Assembly: GCA_958299035.1 (NCBI GenBank)
Contig: CATQJL010000316.1
Location: forward strand, 14,912,347-14,976,346
Length of the DNA stretch: 64,000 nucleotides
Direction: 5' to 3'
DNA from: Cylicocyclus nassatus
Taxonomy: Eukaryota; Nematoda; Chromadorea; Rhabditida; Strongylidae
The position numbers and the translations under genes are program-made. Under the pieces are notes generated by a model, which saw only the letters and a program-made list of their open reading frames with translations, did not search any database and was not told where the DNA came from. How positions within the stretch are numbered: position 1 is the stretch's first letter; each line of letters begins with the position of its first letter. Positions 1 through 10,800 of the stretch are shown here, one piece after another.

Positions 1-1118
1 AGTCAAATGCTCTACACCTTTCTTGCATTTTACCAGGCTGAGTCACTTTCAACCTCACTTGGCTACCAATATTCACTGCCCAAGATTTTCAGTTGAGTGG
101 GAGACGTTAGAGGTAAGAAGCTGAAGTTGTTATTTTGAAAAAAATAGGTGCATGTTTGCTTTCATGATCAAATGGTTGTTGACAAGTTCGAAAACTGAAG
201 AGGAAATGTGACTATGAGGAGTGTATGCGCTTTGTGAACTCGCTTTAGGTGTGGAGCAGCTTCTAGAATTTCATGTATCAAGGTCAAGTTTCTCTATGAT
301 TTCCTTGGATTGCTCAATCTTAGTTTAAGATTTGGTTCAATGTGAACCGAGAAAATGCGCAGGAGAAACCAAATTCTTGCCCTTTGTTCACAAGAGGTAA
401 TAGACTTCGCTATCAAAGGCGAGCGCCAATAAATTCAAGGAGACTTGACGCAGGGCTTTGTATTGTGTATCAAAGAGAATAAGACTTCATAACCTTTCTC
501 AGCTTATTTTTTAAGTAACTAGTCTCAAACAAACATTTTATGAGAGCTAAACGGTGGAATGCAGAAAGACGAGTTTGTAGATACTCCTATAGAAGGCATT
601 CGTAGGACTCATTCGCCATAACTCTCATTCAGAAGCCATGCTTGTGCTAAAGCTATCCTAACCCATCTTTATTCTCGTATATGCTTCTCAAGAAGTTTTT
701 TTTATTATTATACTCTTGAGGTGCTGTGCATGCGGCATTAAAAAAAATTTTGTTCTTTGGGCAGCGTAAACAGTCACCTGTGCCGGCAGCATGCCAAAAG
801 TATACCAGCTTTCAAAAAGCTCTCCTCTTCAAATACCTTTATCTTTAATTATTGATTTCAACGGTTTTGAAATATCAAGATACTCGTGCTCCCCGCGCGA
901 TCGCGTCCGTACCATTTGCTCAAACATTTTGGCAAAGACGTCATCACTTTGGAACTGCTAGCAGTGCTTTCCCACTCAGGTGCAAACTTATGTTTAAGCA
1001 AGTGCGCATAATTTTCTAACTTTTGAGGTTCTTATCAAATTATCATGTGCGAAGTCACTTCTACCAAAATAAGAATTGGTTAAGCAAATGCCACCATCAA
1101 AAAATGGGTTTCCTTCGA
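1..1118. other. No gene recognised
   Basis: AT-rich sequence with no open frame, repeat or family motif I can recognise on either strand. Confidence 0.5.
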
Positions 1119-1521
1119 AGGCAGTGTCCGGGCAAAAACTCGATTTCAAGAAAATCCACTTACCGGGTGTTATCCGCAACGTTGAATCCGAAAATCCACT
1201 TTAGAAGGCGCGAAAACGGCGAGAACATACGTCTTCCAAAGACGCACGATTTGAAATTCGACGATCCCCGCCAGGCCAGAGACGCAGAGTCGTTGCTGGA
1301 CTCTACATTTTGACTGTGGCGGCTTGCGTACTCTGCCGCATAGCAGGAATTCGGACAGCTCGGAGCATCCGGCCCCAAGGCGTAAGTTTCCCCACTTTCC
1401 GCGTTTTTTGCTTCAGGTCGAGCGTTATGACGTCGCTCTTGCGCGATGTTGTGTCTGAAGGGGGGGGCACTCTCGCATGGCACTGAAATCCCAAAACCCC
1501 CATCATGCCCGGACACTGTCT
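1119..1521. mobile_element. Non-autonomous TIR element, AGGCA family (copy 1)
   Basis: The ends are inverted: AGGCAGTGTCCGGGC on the left and GCCCGGACACTGTCT on the right, followed by TTAA. The left interior (TCCGAAAATCCACTTTAGAAGGCGCGAAAACGGC region) is shared with the copy at 4265-4721. The left flank is TCGA rather than TTAA, so a target duplication is not demonstrated here. There is no coding capacity. The open frames on both strands across this stretch are by-products of the repeat. Confidence 0.7.
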
Positions 1522-1854
1522 TTAACTTCTGTCAGGAAATTACTTATGTCTGTTCATCAAAATACTAGCAATGCCATCAAAAGCGTTATTTTTTGTAGCG
1601 AGCTAAGCGGCGCTGTATCTATTTCACAATTGAGTTGAATAAGTAACAATTAATTAATAGTTAATAATTAATGAGTAATTAATAAGTAGCGCTTACAGCT
1701 TGACGGCTTAGTCGTGGAGTTGCTGGTGGCTCTAGTAGGCGCAGAAGACGCTGAGGATGTGATGATAGAAAAGACAGGTTGCGTTACTGTGGGTGTCAGC
1801 GTTGTTGACTTTCCGTTGATTTTTTCTGTAATGATGTGTATCATATCTCTATAA

Positions 1855-2224
1855 AGGCATTGTCCAGGTCAAATGGGGTTATCAGGATATTGGTTCAGGG
1901 TGCGAGAACTGCTCTTGACTAACGCAACGGTTCCAGTCCCATCGTAGCATCTGAAGCGAGAAATTTGCTTCGGGAAAAGGGGGCGGTACCCCGATCTCGC
2001 CACCTTGACAAGCTTTGATTTGGCCAACGCAGTAGATTTAGCGCATTTACCACGTCAAAACTTGTCAAGGAGGCGGGACTGGAGTACCGCTCAAACCTTT
2101 TTCCGAAGCAAATTTCTCGCTTCAGGATCCACCTTTTTTGATCGGAATGGAACTATTGCATTAGCCCTAAGACTTGTTCTCGCACAGCGTCAAGCCACAC
2201 CCGCCAGTTGACCTGACAATGCCT
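1855..2224. mobile_element. Fold-back TIR element, AGGCA family (divergent copy)
   Basis: The ends are AGGCATTGTCCAGGTCAA on the left and its inverse on the right. Long internal arms (around 1951-2015 and 2060-2132) are inverted copies sharing GAAGCGAGAAATTTGCTTCG. Flanking bases are ATAA and TTAA. The terminal AGGCA matches the TTAA-flanked family at 4265 and 48605, but the interior differs. No coding capacity. Confidence 0.7.
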
Positions 2225-2284
2225 TTAACAACATATCTCTTCAAGGAGATGCTACTATGACTTTGAAAGGTTTTTCCTCACTAA

Positions 2285-2920
2285 CAAGGGAACGATCCCA
2301 ACTTAAGGTGGCGAATTGGATTGAACCACATACCATTAGATTCGTCTTGATGAGCTGATTCCAAATCTGTCTTCCACATCTGCGACACCGTTATCTGCAA
2401 AAAGTTACGAGCGGTTGAAAATGTGAAGTTATCAGGGTTTTAATGCATAATATGCTTGAAAATCCAACGTGGAAGTGCACGACTAGCATGATATTGAGTG
2501 TACTGATTCCAGGGAATGCTCAGATTCTAAAGAAACAGAGATAAGTGTTTTTGAACAACTAATTTTTGAGGTATGGCGCTGTACATTTGCCAAATTCGGA
2601 CTTTTCATTGCTAGTAGCTTTTACCAAAGAACTTTAGTTGCTTTTTAGCTGTTCAAAAACACTTATCTGTGTTTCTTTAGAATCTGAGCATTCCCTGGAA
2701 TCAGTACACTCAATATCATGCTAGTCGTGCACTTCCAAGTTGGATTTTAAAGCATTATGCATTAAAACCCTGATAACTTCACATTTTCAACCGCTCGTAA
2801 CTTTTGGCAGATAACGGTGTCGCAGATATGGAAGACAGATTTGGAATCAGCTCATCAAGACGCATCTAATGGCATACGGTTCATTCCAATTCGCCACCTT
2901 AAGTTGGGATCGTTCCCTTG
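2285..2920. mobile_element. 636-bp fold-back element with CAAGGG ends and TAA duplication
   Basis: Nearly the whole element is one hairpin. The left arm starts CAAGGGAACGATCCCAACTT at 2285 and the right arm ends with its inverse at 2920. The arms are about 280 bp each with a loop near 2565-2650. TAA is present on both sides (2282-2284 and 2921-2923), a 3-bp target duplication typical of PIF/Harbinger-mobilised elements. Element 38265-39071 and the termini of the 11.7-kb element (19216-30919) share the end type. No coding capacity. Confidence 0.85.
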
Positions 2921-3051
2921 TAAGAACCTATCTAGCTTTTTTCACTGTGGGTGTAGCCTCAAAGGCAGCTTGGACAGGTTTGGCGGTTTGAGATTTCGGT
3001 GCTGTTCGCAGTTGTTTCATACCCTTTGCAAAGCGGAATAGATATACAATT

Positions 3052-3232
3052 TGTGCCAATGCGTATTGGTCTTTTTTACCGTATGCCAAAACCCGCGTTC
3101 TCCTGCAATGGTCTTGCGCCATGTGCGTATTGATTTCAATGACAAGATACTCCGCATACTTGGCGCGAGACCTTGCAGAGCTGAAGCGCGAATCTCGGCA
3201 TACGGTAGAAAAGACAAATACGCATTGGCACA
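3052..3232. mobile_element. 181-bp fold-back MITE
   Basis: Inverted ends start TGTGCCAATGCGTATT, and a second matching block includes ACCGTATGCC. No clear target duplication. No protein coding; the 174-residue frame across it is an artefact of this and the next palindrome. Confidence 0.65.
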
Positions 3233-3279
3233 GGCTGTAATTCAACCTGATGCGCAACTTGCGACAATTCTAAGTACAG

Positions 3280-3499
3280 GGCTTATCAAACGCAGTGTCG
3301 CTTGCATCACCATTTCCACTCCCGCGCTGGACTCTGCGTCTCTTCCGCGAACATGCTCTTTAGACTTCCAATCGATTGAGGCTCCACCTTTCCCACACTC
3401 GCCCTGGGAAAGTGACCAGAGAGCATGTTCGCGGAAGAGACGCATAGTCCAGTGCGGTAGTGGAGATGCTGATGCAAGCGACACTGCGTTTGATAAGCC
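3280..3499. mobile_element. 220-bp fold-back MITE
   Basis: The arms 3281-3354 and 3417-3499 are inverted copies, with ends GGCTTATCAAACGCAGTGTC and the inverse. The centre is a short GC-rich loop. It lies about 50 bp after the preceding fold-back element, so the two may be an adjacent or nested pair. Confidence 0.7.
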
Positions 3500-4260
3500 T
3501 TGTATGTGCCTCTCAAATACTCTTCACCCTTATGCTTCCGGTGATAGAAAAGAAAAGTTGAAGGACGGGGATTGACACATAACTTGATGCCGTAAATGAC
3601 ATCGGAAGGAGTAAAGAGGAGAGATTTAGGAAAAAATTGACATCGAAAACTCGGTCAGAATGCTTTTACTTTGATGCAAATTTGTTATTTAGCTTGGGCT
3701 CAAAGATTCATAGTTGGACTAACAGGTCCGAATTGGTTGTGTTTGCACTAAAATTTGAAAAAAAAGATTGTTGTTGTGTTGTTGTTTGTTTGTTTGTTTG
3801 TACTGCAATGTTATTAAAGGTCAATTTTGAGTTATTTTGTGGTCTCTTCAGAAACATCGTAAGTTCATAATTTCAAAGCTTTCTTCCAATAAATTAATCG
3901 TATTCAAATCGTAGCGAAAAATGTAGCAGACATGTTACAACACGTGGGGATGCCCACTAGTTTGCCTGATTCTAAATTCGAACTATTTAGTTATACTGAT
4001 AGTAATGGCAGTGAGTATAGCGAGCGCTATGAATTAACATAGCAGTAACAGGAGTTATAAATAATCGCTTTCCCAATCGTAATTTACACTCTTCTAAACC
4101 ATCTAAGCATTATCACTAAACAGCTGTTGTGATCAGTAGTTTACCCACAGATTCTATCGCTCCAAAGTGTAGATAATCTAAAGCGTCAGTGATACGATAA
4201 AGATGGATATTTTTGGATCATCAGTGTAATCAGAGCCTGAAACAATTTTATAGCGACTCT
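3500..4260. other. No gene recognised; short TTG/TTTG-rich run
   Basis: Only a low-complexity TTG/TTTG run near 3765-3800 is visible. No credible exon. Confidence 0.5.
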
Positions 4261-4264
4261 TTAA

Positions 4265-4721
4265 AGGCAGCGTCCGGGCAAAAAGTCGATTTATTTTGAG
4301 ATTTTGTGCTTACCCGGGCCTATTCGCTATGCTGAATCCGAAAATCACCACTAGAGAGCGCGAAAACGGCGAAAAAGGGGTCTAACGCAGGAGGAAAATC
4401 AGCAGGGGGCGGAGCGTCCGAGAGGGTGGATTCTCGCTCCCAGCTTCCGGAGCAATCTTCTCGGTTCCTTTAGTCGCCCTAACATCGCTACTGGCCAAGT
4501 GCAAACGCATGATTTGAGATCGGAACCGAGAAGATTGCTCCGGAAGCTGGGAGCGAGAATCCACCCTCTCGGACGCTCCGCCCCCTGCTGATTTTCCTCC
4601 TGCGTTAGACCCCTTTTTCGCCGTTTTCGCGCTCTCTAGTGGTGATTTACGGATTCAGCATAGCGATCAGGCCCGGGTAAGCACAATATCTCAAAATCGA
4701 CTTTTTGCCCGGACGCTGCCT
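4265..4721. mobile_element. 457-bp fold-back MITE with TTAA duplication, AGGCA family
   Basis: TTAA at 4261-4264 and 4722-4725 flanks inverted ends AGGCAGCGTCCGGGC. The arms extend inward for nearly the full length, for example the CGGAGCAATCTTCTCGG block near 4447 and its inverse near 4525. TTAA target duplications are characteristic of the piggyBac superfamily, so a piggyBac-type transposase is the likely mobiliser. That is inference, as no transposase of this kind is in the window. Confidence 0.85.
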
Positions 4722-4725
4722 TTAA

Positions 4726-5364
4726 CCACTGTAGTTGGCGCGATAGAAAAGCAAGGTTTGAATTGAGTGCCGACCCAGAAGGGGGCTAAAATAATGAACA
4801 TATTTCCACGCAGTCCCCTCTTTTTGGAGTCTGAAGGACCACCATTTGTGCTCTGACAATGCTAGGATGACAGGAGATAAAATGGTGCGATTAGTGCCTT
4901 AATTATAGGAGTTCTTGAGCAAAATTCCAGTTCATTGACTTGTATCACTTACAAACTTATGACAAGTGTTTTCATTATGCGTAGAATTGCTGAAATTACA
5001 GTTAAAGAAATTGCCATCTGTATAGTTATAAGTCTTTTGGGTTTTTTCGATGTAGTCTGGCAGAATATCATTATCAAAGCAAAAGCATATCTTTTTCCAT
5101 TCAAGTGATTGATTCAGATGATGAGGACAGCAACCATTTGTTCAGAAGATAAAGCCTGAAATTCGAAAACTTCCATATTTCCGTTTATTTATGTTATAGC
5201 CAATCATTTGAGCACATGCAATTTAGCGATCATGTTGTTGATAATACGAAAGCAAAAGACGTTTATACGTATCTTATGTCAATTTTTACGATAGACCTAA
5301 GCAAAAATGCTGTCAATGACTTACCACAAGCGAGGATCTCAATTAAGAACTAAATAAATAACCT
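4726..5364. other. No gene recognised
   Basis: AT-rich sequence with no recognisable exon, repeat or family motif. Confidence 0.5.
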
Positions 5365-5455
5365 AGTTGTGAAGTTGTATGTCTATTTCTATTTGATGTA
5401 TGTGAAGCATGCCTATTTTTGACCAATCCGGACCAAATTTTGCATACACGAGACT
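5365..5455 (+). repeat. Degenerate microsatellite-tailed repeat module
   Basis: A T/G-rich microsatellite-like start is followed by a block resembling ATCCGGACCAAATTTTGCAT. The same order is seen, better preserved, at 16390-16560, 14925-15082 (inverted), 9020-9150 and 61985-62160 (inverted). It adjoins the RTE fragment directly. Confidence 0.4.
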
Positions 5456-5461
5456 TTCAAT

Positions 5462-5805
5462 CTCATTCTGCTCCAATCTTCGCGTTGAAGTCACCGATGA
5501 TAAACTTGTAAAGAGTGTCACCTCCTTCGTGGAACTTTTTAAAGTTTATATGAAACGAACTCGTCTTTGTTGTAACTGGATGTTGGGACGCGCGCAATAA
5601 GACGGTATAGGTAGGGATTGATACGCATCTTGGTATTCGCAAAAGTCCAATTGAGTTCTTCGAAAAAATCGATGTTCCTGGTCAAACTTGTGTTGAAAAA
5701 GATTCCACTACCTACTCTTCGACTGTCGCATGTTCCAAAGAATAGTTCAAATGTGGCGATAGCTTGTGGTGTCTTCTTATCTTGGTCAGTCCATGACATC
5801 ATACC
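5462..5805 (-). pseudogene. RTE-type non-LTR retrotransposon endonuclease fragment
   Basis: Reading right to left, the fragment contains FFGTCDSRRVGSGIFFNTSL, then APE-type endonuclease features around ARVPTSSYNKDEF, a stop at 5539, and after a frame change IIGDFNAKIG near 5465-5500. GDFNAKIG is the conserved block of apurinic-type endonucleases in RTE/BovB-like elements, where the D and N are catalytic. Only a middle part of the endonuclease survives; reverse transcriptase is absent. It begins and ends abruptly, is broken by a frameshift and stops, and cannot be active. Assignment to the APE/RTE group is confident; the exact clade is not. Confidence 0.8.
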
Positions 5806-6131
5806 TGATTTTCCTTGCTTGCATCACGAGGCCTTTCATAGATGCTTCCGATGCAGGCATCCTTGCGTTGGTACAGATCATCATCATTGTCCGTCTCGTC
5901 TTCGGCGTCATCATTGTCCGTCTCGTTTTCAGCAGCCTAAATCCCTTTCAAATTCTGTCCCCACGGGCGCTGCACCCGGGTTCTTCCAAGATTGAAAGAG
6001 CTTTCCATATTTTCACTGTGTCGAACATCTTTTTCGCTCACAGGGATAGCTTGTTGGGCCCAAAACCGCCACAAGCTTATTGTTGGAGACAATTACAAAC
6101 CCACCTCTCCACACACCTACCCGGGAAATTA

Positions 6132-6410
6132 GGGCCGCATGCATTGAGATCTCCGCTGGGGAGCAAATCGCAGCTTAAAAGAAAGCTTTATATTCTTGAG
6201 CTCCAGATATCCAGATTTCACGCTGTCTTCCTATCCGTAAGTATTCCGACATCCTTCACCATGGACATATTGAACAAAACCGAGAAGCTGTGCAAGCCGC
6301 ATATTCCAACATTTTGTATGATCCCTTGATGATCCCCAGCGTCCGACATTCGTTTCTTCAAGCTATTTTTCTTTCTTCAAAGTAAATGAAAGCACTCCAA
6401 ACTACTTTAT
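6132..6410 (+). mobile_element. Partial copy of GGGCCGCATGC element
   Basis: TTA at 6129-6131 precedes GGGCCGCATGCATT. About 270 bp then match the left part of the element at 11150-11780, including the TCGCAGCTTAAAAGAAAGCT block and TGATCCC(C)TGATGATCCC. The right terminus is missing, so this is a truncated copy. The 187-residue open frame at 5766-6329 runs through this repeat and the inverse of the RTE fragment and is not a gene. Confidence 0.6.
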
Positions 6411-7075
6411 CATAATTTATACTCCTTCAAAGAAATTGCAAATTTATTTTTATCTAAAAGAAGAAATCATGAGCTTTTCAATAGCATCTAAAAGACGTGT
6501 TAAGTCGCAAACACTGCAGAGATAGAAACTGTAAAAGAACTACTCATTTTGATTTTTTGTTTGGTGTTGTCAAAAATTTGAAACGTGCATATAATTGGAG
6601 TCATTAGTGCAAGTCTTGAAGTCGGTCTTCCTATCCAAGAAAATTTTGTGCTGATTGAGCGTTTCTATCGAAATTATACTTTTGGGAGAGATTCTAAAAT
6701 AATCAAATTTTGCCGGTTTGTACTGTTTGCTTAGAACACTTTATTAACACTTTTCTTAAAATGCCCAATCAATACCAATCTTGCTCACTTAGTAAGCTCA
6801 TATAATTTATGATACCAACTGTTCCGACTTCTAGTGCAAGATCAAATTTTTGGGAACCCTACACAGAAAAATCAAATAAATTGGTCTTGTTCTACAGCAT
6901 CTATCTCTGTGTTGTTTGCGTGTTAAAAAGTTTCTCAGATGTTGTTGTGTAGCGCATTCTCCCTTTTGGATGAAATTAAACTTTTTTAAAGTCAAACAAT
7001 TTTTCTAAAAAATTAAGAAGTTTCGAATTCAAAACGGCTCAAACGAACTTCCGGTAAAACTCAATATATACATTT
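6411..7075. other. No gene recognised
   Basis: AT-rich sequence without recognisable repeats. If the minus-strand gene at 7864-12283 continues, this is a place where further exons could lie. None could be identified with confidence. Confidence 0.4.
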
Positions 7076-7863
7076 TTAAGAGGAGGTATTCGATCTGTCA
7101 ACGGCTTTTGGGTTGCGAGTTACACCGCTGATGACAACAATCTCAATCTCAATGTACTCATTTAGGATCATTTGAGATACTACAAGCGTGCGACATCGCT
7201 CTTGACATGAATGAATGAAGACAGTTTGTCTACAAGGCATACAATATTTTTTGAAAGCAAAGGACAAGGCAATTGAACTGTCACTTTTTGTTTTTGAGCT
7301 GTTCATATATTGCAGAGTTTTTATCCTAGTTATCTTAGGAACGTGTTACCGAGCACCTTGAGCAATGAAACCTAGGTAAACAATATATTATCTGTAAGGA
7401 GGAAGAAACGAGTCGACGATTTTTTACTGCCGCTGCTGATCACCAAATTTAATTTTTTATTTATTTATTTTTTGTTTGAATGCACTCAGAGGTGCGCCCA
7501 AAAGGACAGAAAACATAGCAGATAATTAATCGACCACACACCTAGTACAGTAGCAGGGGAGGAGCACGTATTTATATATGTATGTATAAGGCAATTTCAC
7601 CTCAGACTTAGAGTACATGCGGTCCATGAACGTCAACTTTTCCAAGACAAACTTTCAAGTCAATTCAGGACAGCGAAACTAGCAGTGTGCGGTCTGCCAG
7701 AATATCGAGTTTAGTGATACGAAAAAAAGAAAAATAAAACGTATGTAATGATGTATGATGTAAATTTACTATTTTACAAATATGATTTGTCAGCGTGGTC
7801 ATGAAAGGTAGTTTTTCTGTAATAATGGCAGTATATAGCTGCTAACACTTGAAGATATCATAC

Positions 7864-10800
7864 CTTCACGTGCTTCTTTTCTTGGAACTACAACCACGAG
7901 CACGACAACGACTGCAGCAAGAAGTGTAGTCGCGATGCCTCCCACAATAGTCCATTTAGTGCTTTTGTTCAGTTTTTCTAAAAGTGATCTCTCATAAAAC
8001 TTTCGATGATGTTTTTTTGATCCGAAAAAATGAACAACATTTTGGCAGAACCTATGGTAAGATAAGCTATCAACACTTTTAATGTAGAACACTGCTTTCT
8101 TCCCCCATAGCTGTGCTTGCATGCTGATACTGTTGATGATTGCTGAAATAACCGTCAATGATTGTCTTTTAAAAGAATTTTATCGCCCGACGTTAGAGTA
8201 GAATTTCAAAGCAGTGTTGAACATTCCTCACCTCTTTCTAATATTTTTCAGTAATTTTTGAGGAGACTTTAACAGAAGTGTCAAGCAATGCTTAACTGTA
8301 TTTAATACAATATAAATTACAAGAAATTGAAAGATTATGTTACCAATGCTCAAAATAGAATTTCTGAATTATAGGCGAAGTGAACAATGGTGAACTACGG
8401 ATAGCTATTACCTGAAAAAAAAACTTGAGAACACAGGTGTTAGGAAGATTAAGAAACCCGCACTTTATCTTTTTGAAAAATTGGTGTGATAATTTTATCG
8501 TATCACAGCTTCAAAAAGTTGGATTCCAGCAAGCTGTTTTTGGTATCCCCTTTACTGTTGGAAGATAATGTAGAATATTTGTGATCTAAATTTGCTAAGC
8601 CTGTCCGCTCTAACGCATGCTTCAAAGGTCATTTTGTTTACTGTCTACAACTATAGAAAAAGCTAAAACAGATTTTTCGGTATTGACGGTTTTGAGCAAG
8701 CAAGCAAGTAAAAATCTGAAACGCTGCAGAAATTGAGGCATCCACTGCTCAAGTTTGCTTTCATACTGATTGAACTTCTCTTTGCCCGTAAATAGGAAGT
8801 TTCTTGACAAAAAAGTATAAAATAAGAAAACTACATTTGTAAGCATTTTTCGCATTACATATCTTTTTAGAAAGCGTGCGATCAGCACAAACCTTGTTCA
8901 AAAAAAGAATACTTAGGACCCACTTAGCGACTGTCTTGTTTTCGTTGCTACAAACGGCGACAGAATCTTTGATTCAACCTTATCTATATCACGTGTCCTC
9001 TTCTGCCATGAATTTTGACCGTTAAATCGTATATATGTGTATAAATCTAAACGTTTGTTTGTGCACTTGTTGGGGTGTGTGTCTATCGTTTGTTCCGGGT
9101 AGAACTTTTTATTTCTGTGCGGATCCGGACTAAGCTTTGCACACATGCACTTCGGGGCAAGGGGAGTTCAAAATTCAGTCTCGATTACTAAAATCTACGG
9201 ATACGTTGCAAAAGGGCTTCCGCTATACCGATGAAGAAATGAGATCGACCAAAACGAGCTTCTGGCCCGTATGCATGTAGTCTGAGAGGGGGCGTCATAT
9301 CTCGATACTCTAGGCGCCATATCTCAATATGGCGCCTAGAGTATGGCATATGAATGCTCTCAAACCCTAGTACCTGCGCATATTGGGTGCCAAGTTACTG
9401 CACAGAATTAGATCTTCACTATTTATGTGATCTCCTAGGGATCCACAAGGTGTCGCTGCTATGCAGAGCATTCCTCGGAACAGATGGCGGGAGGCGCTGT
9501 ATGTCTCATCTGTCTATCGCCAGCACCACCTCCGGCTTGGAGCGCAACCAAGTGGCGAAGTATATAAGGCTGCGCGTGAGAGCAGCCCTCGGCTTTTTAG
9601 ATTCGTTTTCATTATTGATTATTTTCAGCTTGGCTACGTTCTGGGCAGCTCCCCAGTTAAGAAGAAATTCATGTTAAGCGGTTGAGCCTTTTGAATCTTG
9701 TAGGTTAGACGCGCATGAGCGCGAAAGAAACTTGGAAATCTGTAGATGAACGTTGCTGCGGGGTAGAGCTGATAATTGCACGTTCCACGGGACTGGGTCT
9801 CCAGCGGCAGACTCTGTGGAGGAACCCAGATTCTTGGTTGGACTGAGCCTCTCTTACATCGATAGCACAGGACTCCGTAGCACAGGGCTCATCCTGTGAT
9901 AGTGTTTGGTCAAACTCTTTGAGGCTCTCGTAGCTTTCTTTGTATATTTCATTTCATTTCATTTCATTTCATTTGTACGCTCAAGGCGTTCCATAAAAAA
10001 AAGACACATCAGGAAGTTAGTAATACAGCGGAAACGAACAAGACATGTAAACAAATGCAGACATCATCATGTCAGTTCGAGTCTGATCCTAATCAGACTA
10101 ATGTGAGAAGATAAAACAGCTTGCACTGAATATGTTGGTAGGCTAATAGATAAGTAAGCAGATGTAGGCATGAGATTTATAACTCCAAAACTTTGAATCC
10201 ATGGAGATGGGACGCATGCCCCCTCGTTGCCAGCGGAACGATCTTTAGTTACTCTTAAAAGCAATCCGGCGGCTTATAAGGCAGGTCTACTGGCTCAGGT
10301 ATAATAACCATAACCCAACCTAGCCGGAATGCTGGGGAGGCCCAATGACCCCAAAGGTGAAACGATTCTCATTGAATCCATTTGTTGAAATAGCAAGCTG
10401 TACGACTGACTAATAGATAGCTGAACGAAAAAGACTCGGACTGAGATGCTGATGAAACTGTGTTAGTAACTAGAACAAAACGAGTACACCAAAAATAAAA
10501 GTTTGACGCAACGTGAGGAGATACACAAGAGGCGTCAAAGAAATAATTTACAGCCACAACTGAACCCGCAAGTCAATGCAAAATATTTGTTTCATATTTG
10601 TTGTTTTATGTATATAAACCTGATTCATATACGCGCGCTTGGTGAGCTGGGTGACCGCGTCGAGTGGACGCGGCGGAGTCCACGTGAGCTGCTGACGCTT
10701 AATGTCCTAGGGTTAGGGTCGTAGTGTAGAGCAGTCGAACACACGGCTAGAGGTGCTCCACCGATCCGCAACACAGGGGCCCCTAGTGTACACCTCTCAT

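Noticed and set aside
3051..3575. 174-residue open frame
   Set aside because: It spans two palindromic MITEs; the opposite strand is equally open because the sequence is self-complementary.
5766..6329. 187-residue plus-strand open frame, the longest in the window
   Set aside because: It runs antisense across the RTE endonuclease fragment and through a partial GGGCCGCATGC element, is hydrophobic and low-complexity, and has no family motif.
9440..9940. Protein-coding gene in the GC-richer block
   Set aside because: The open frames have no family motifs. The TATAAG box and leader suggest an LTR-like or promoter region instead.
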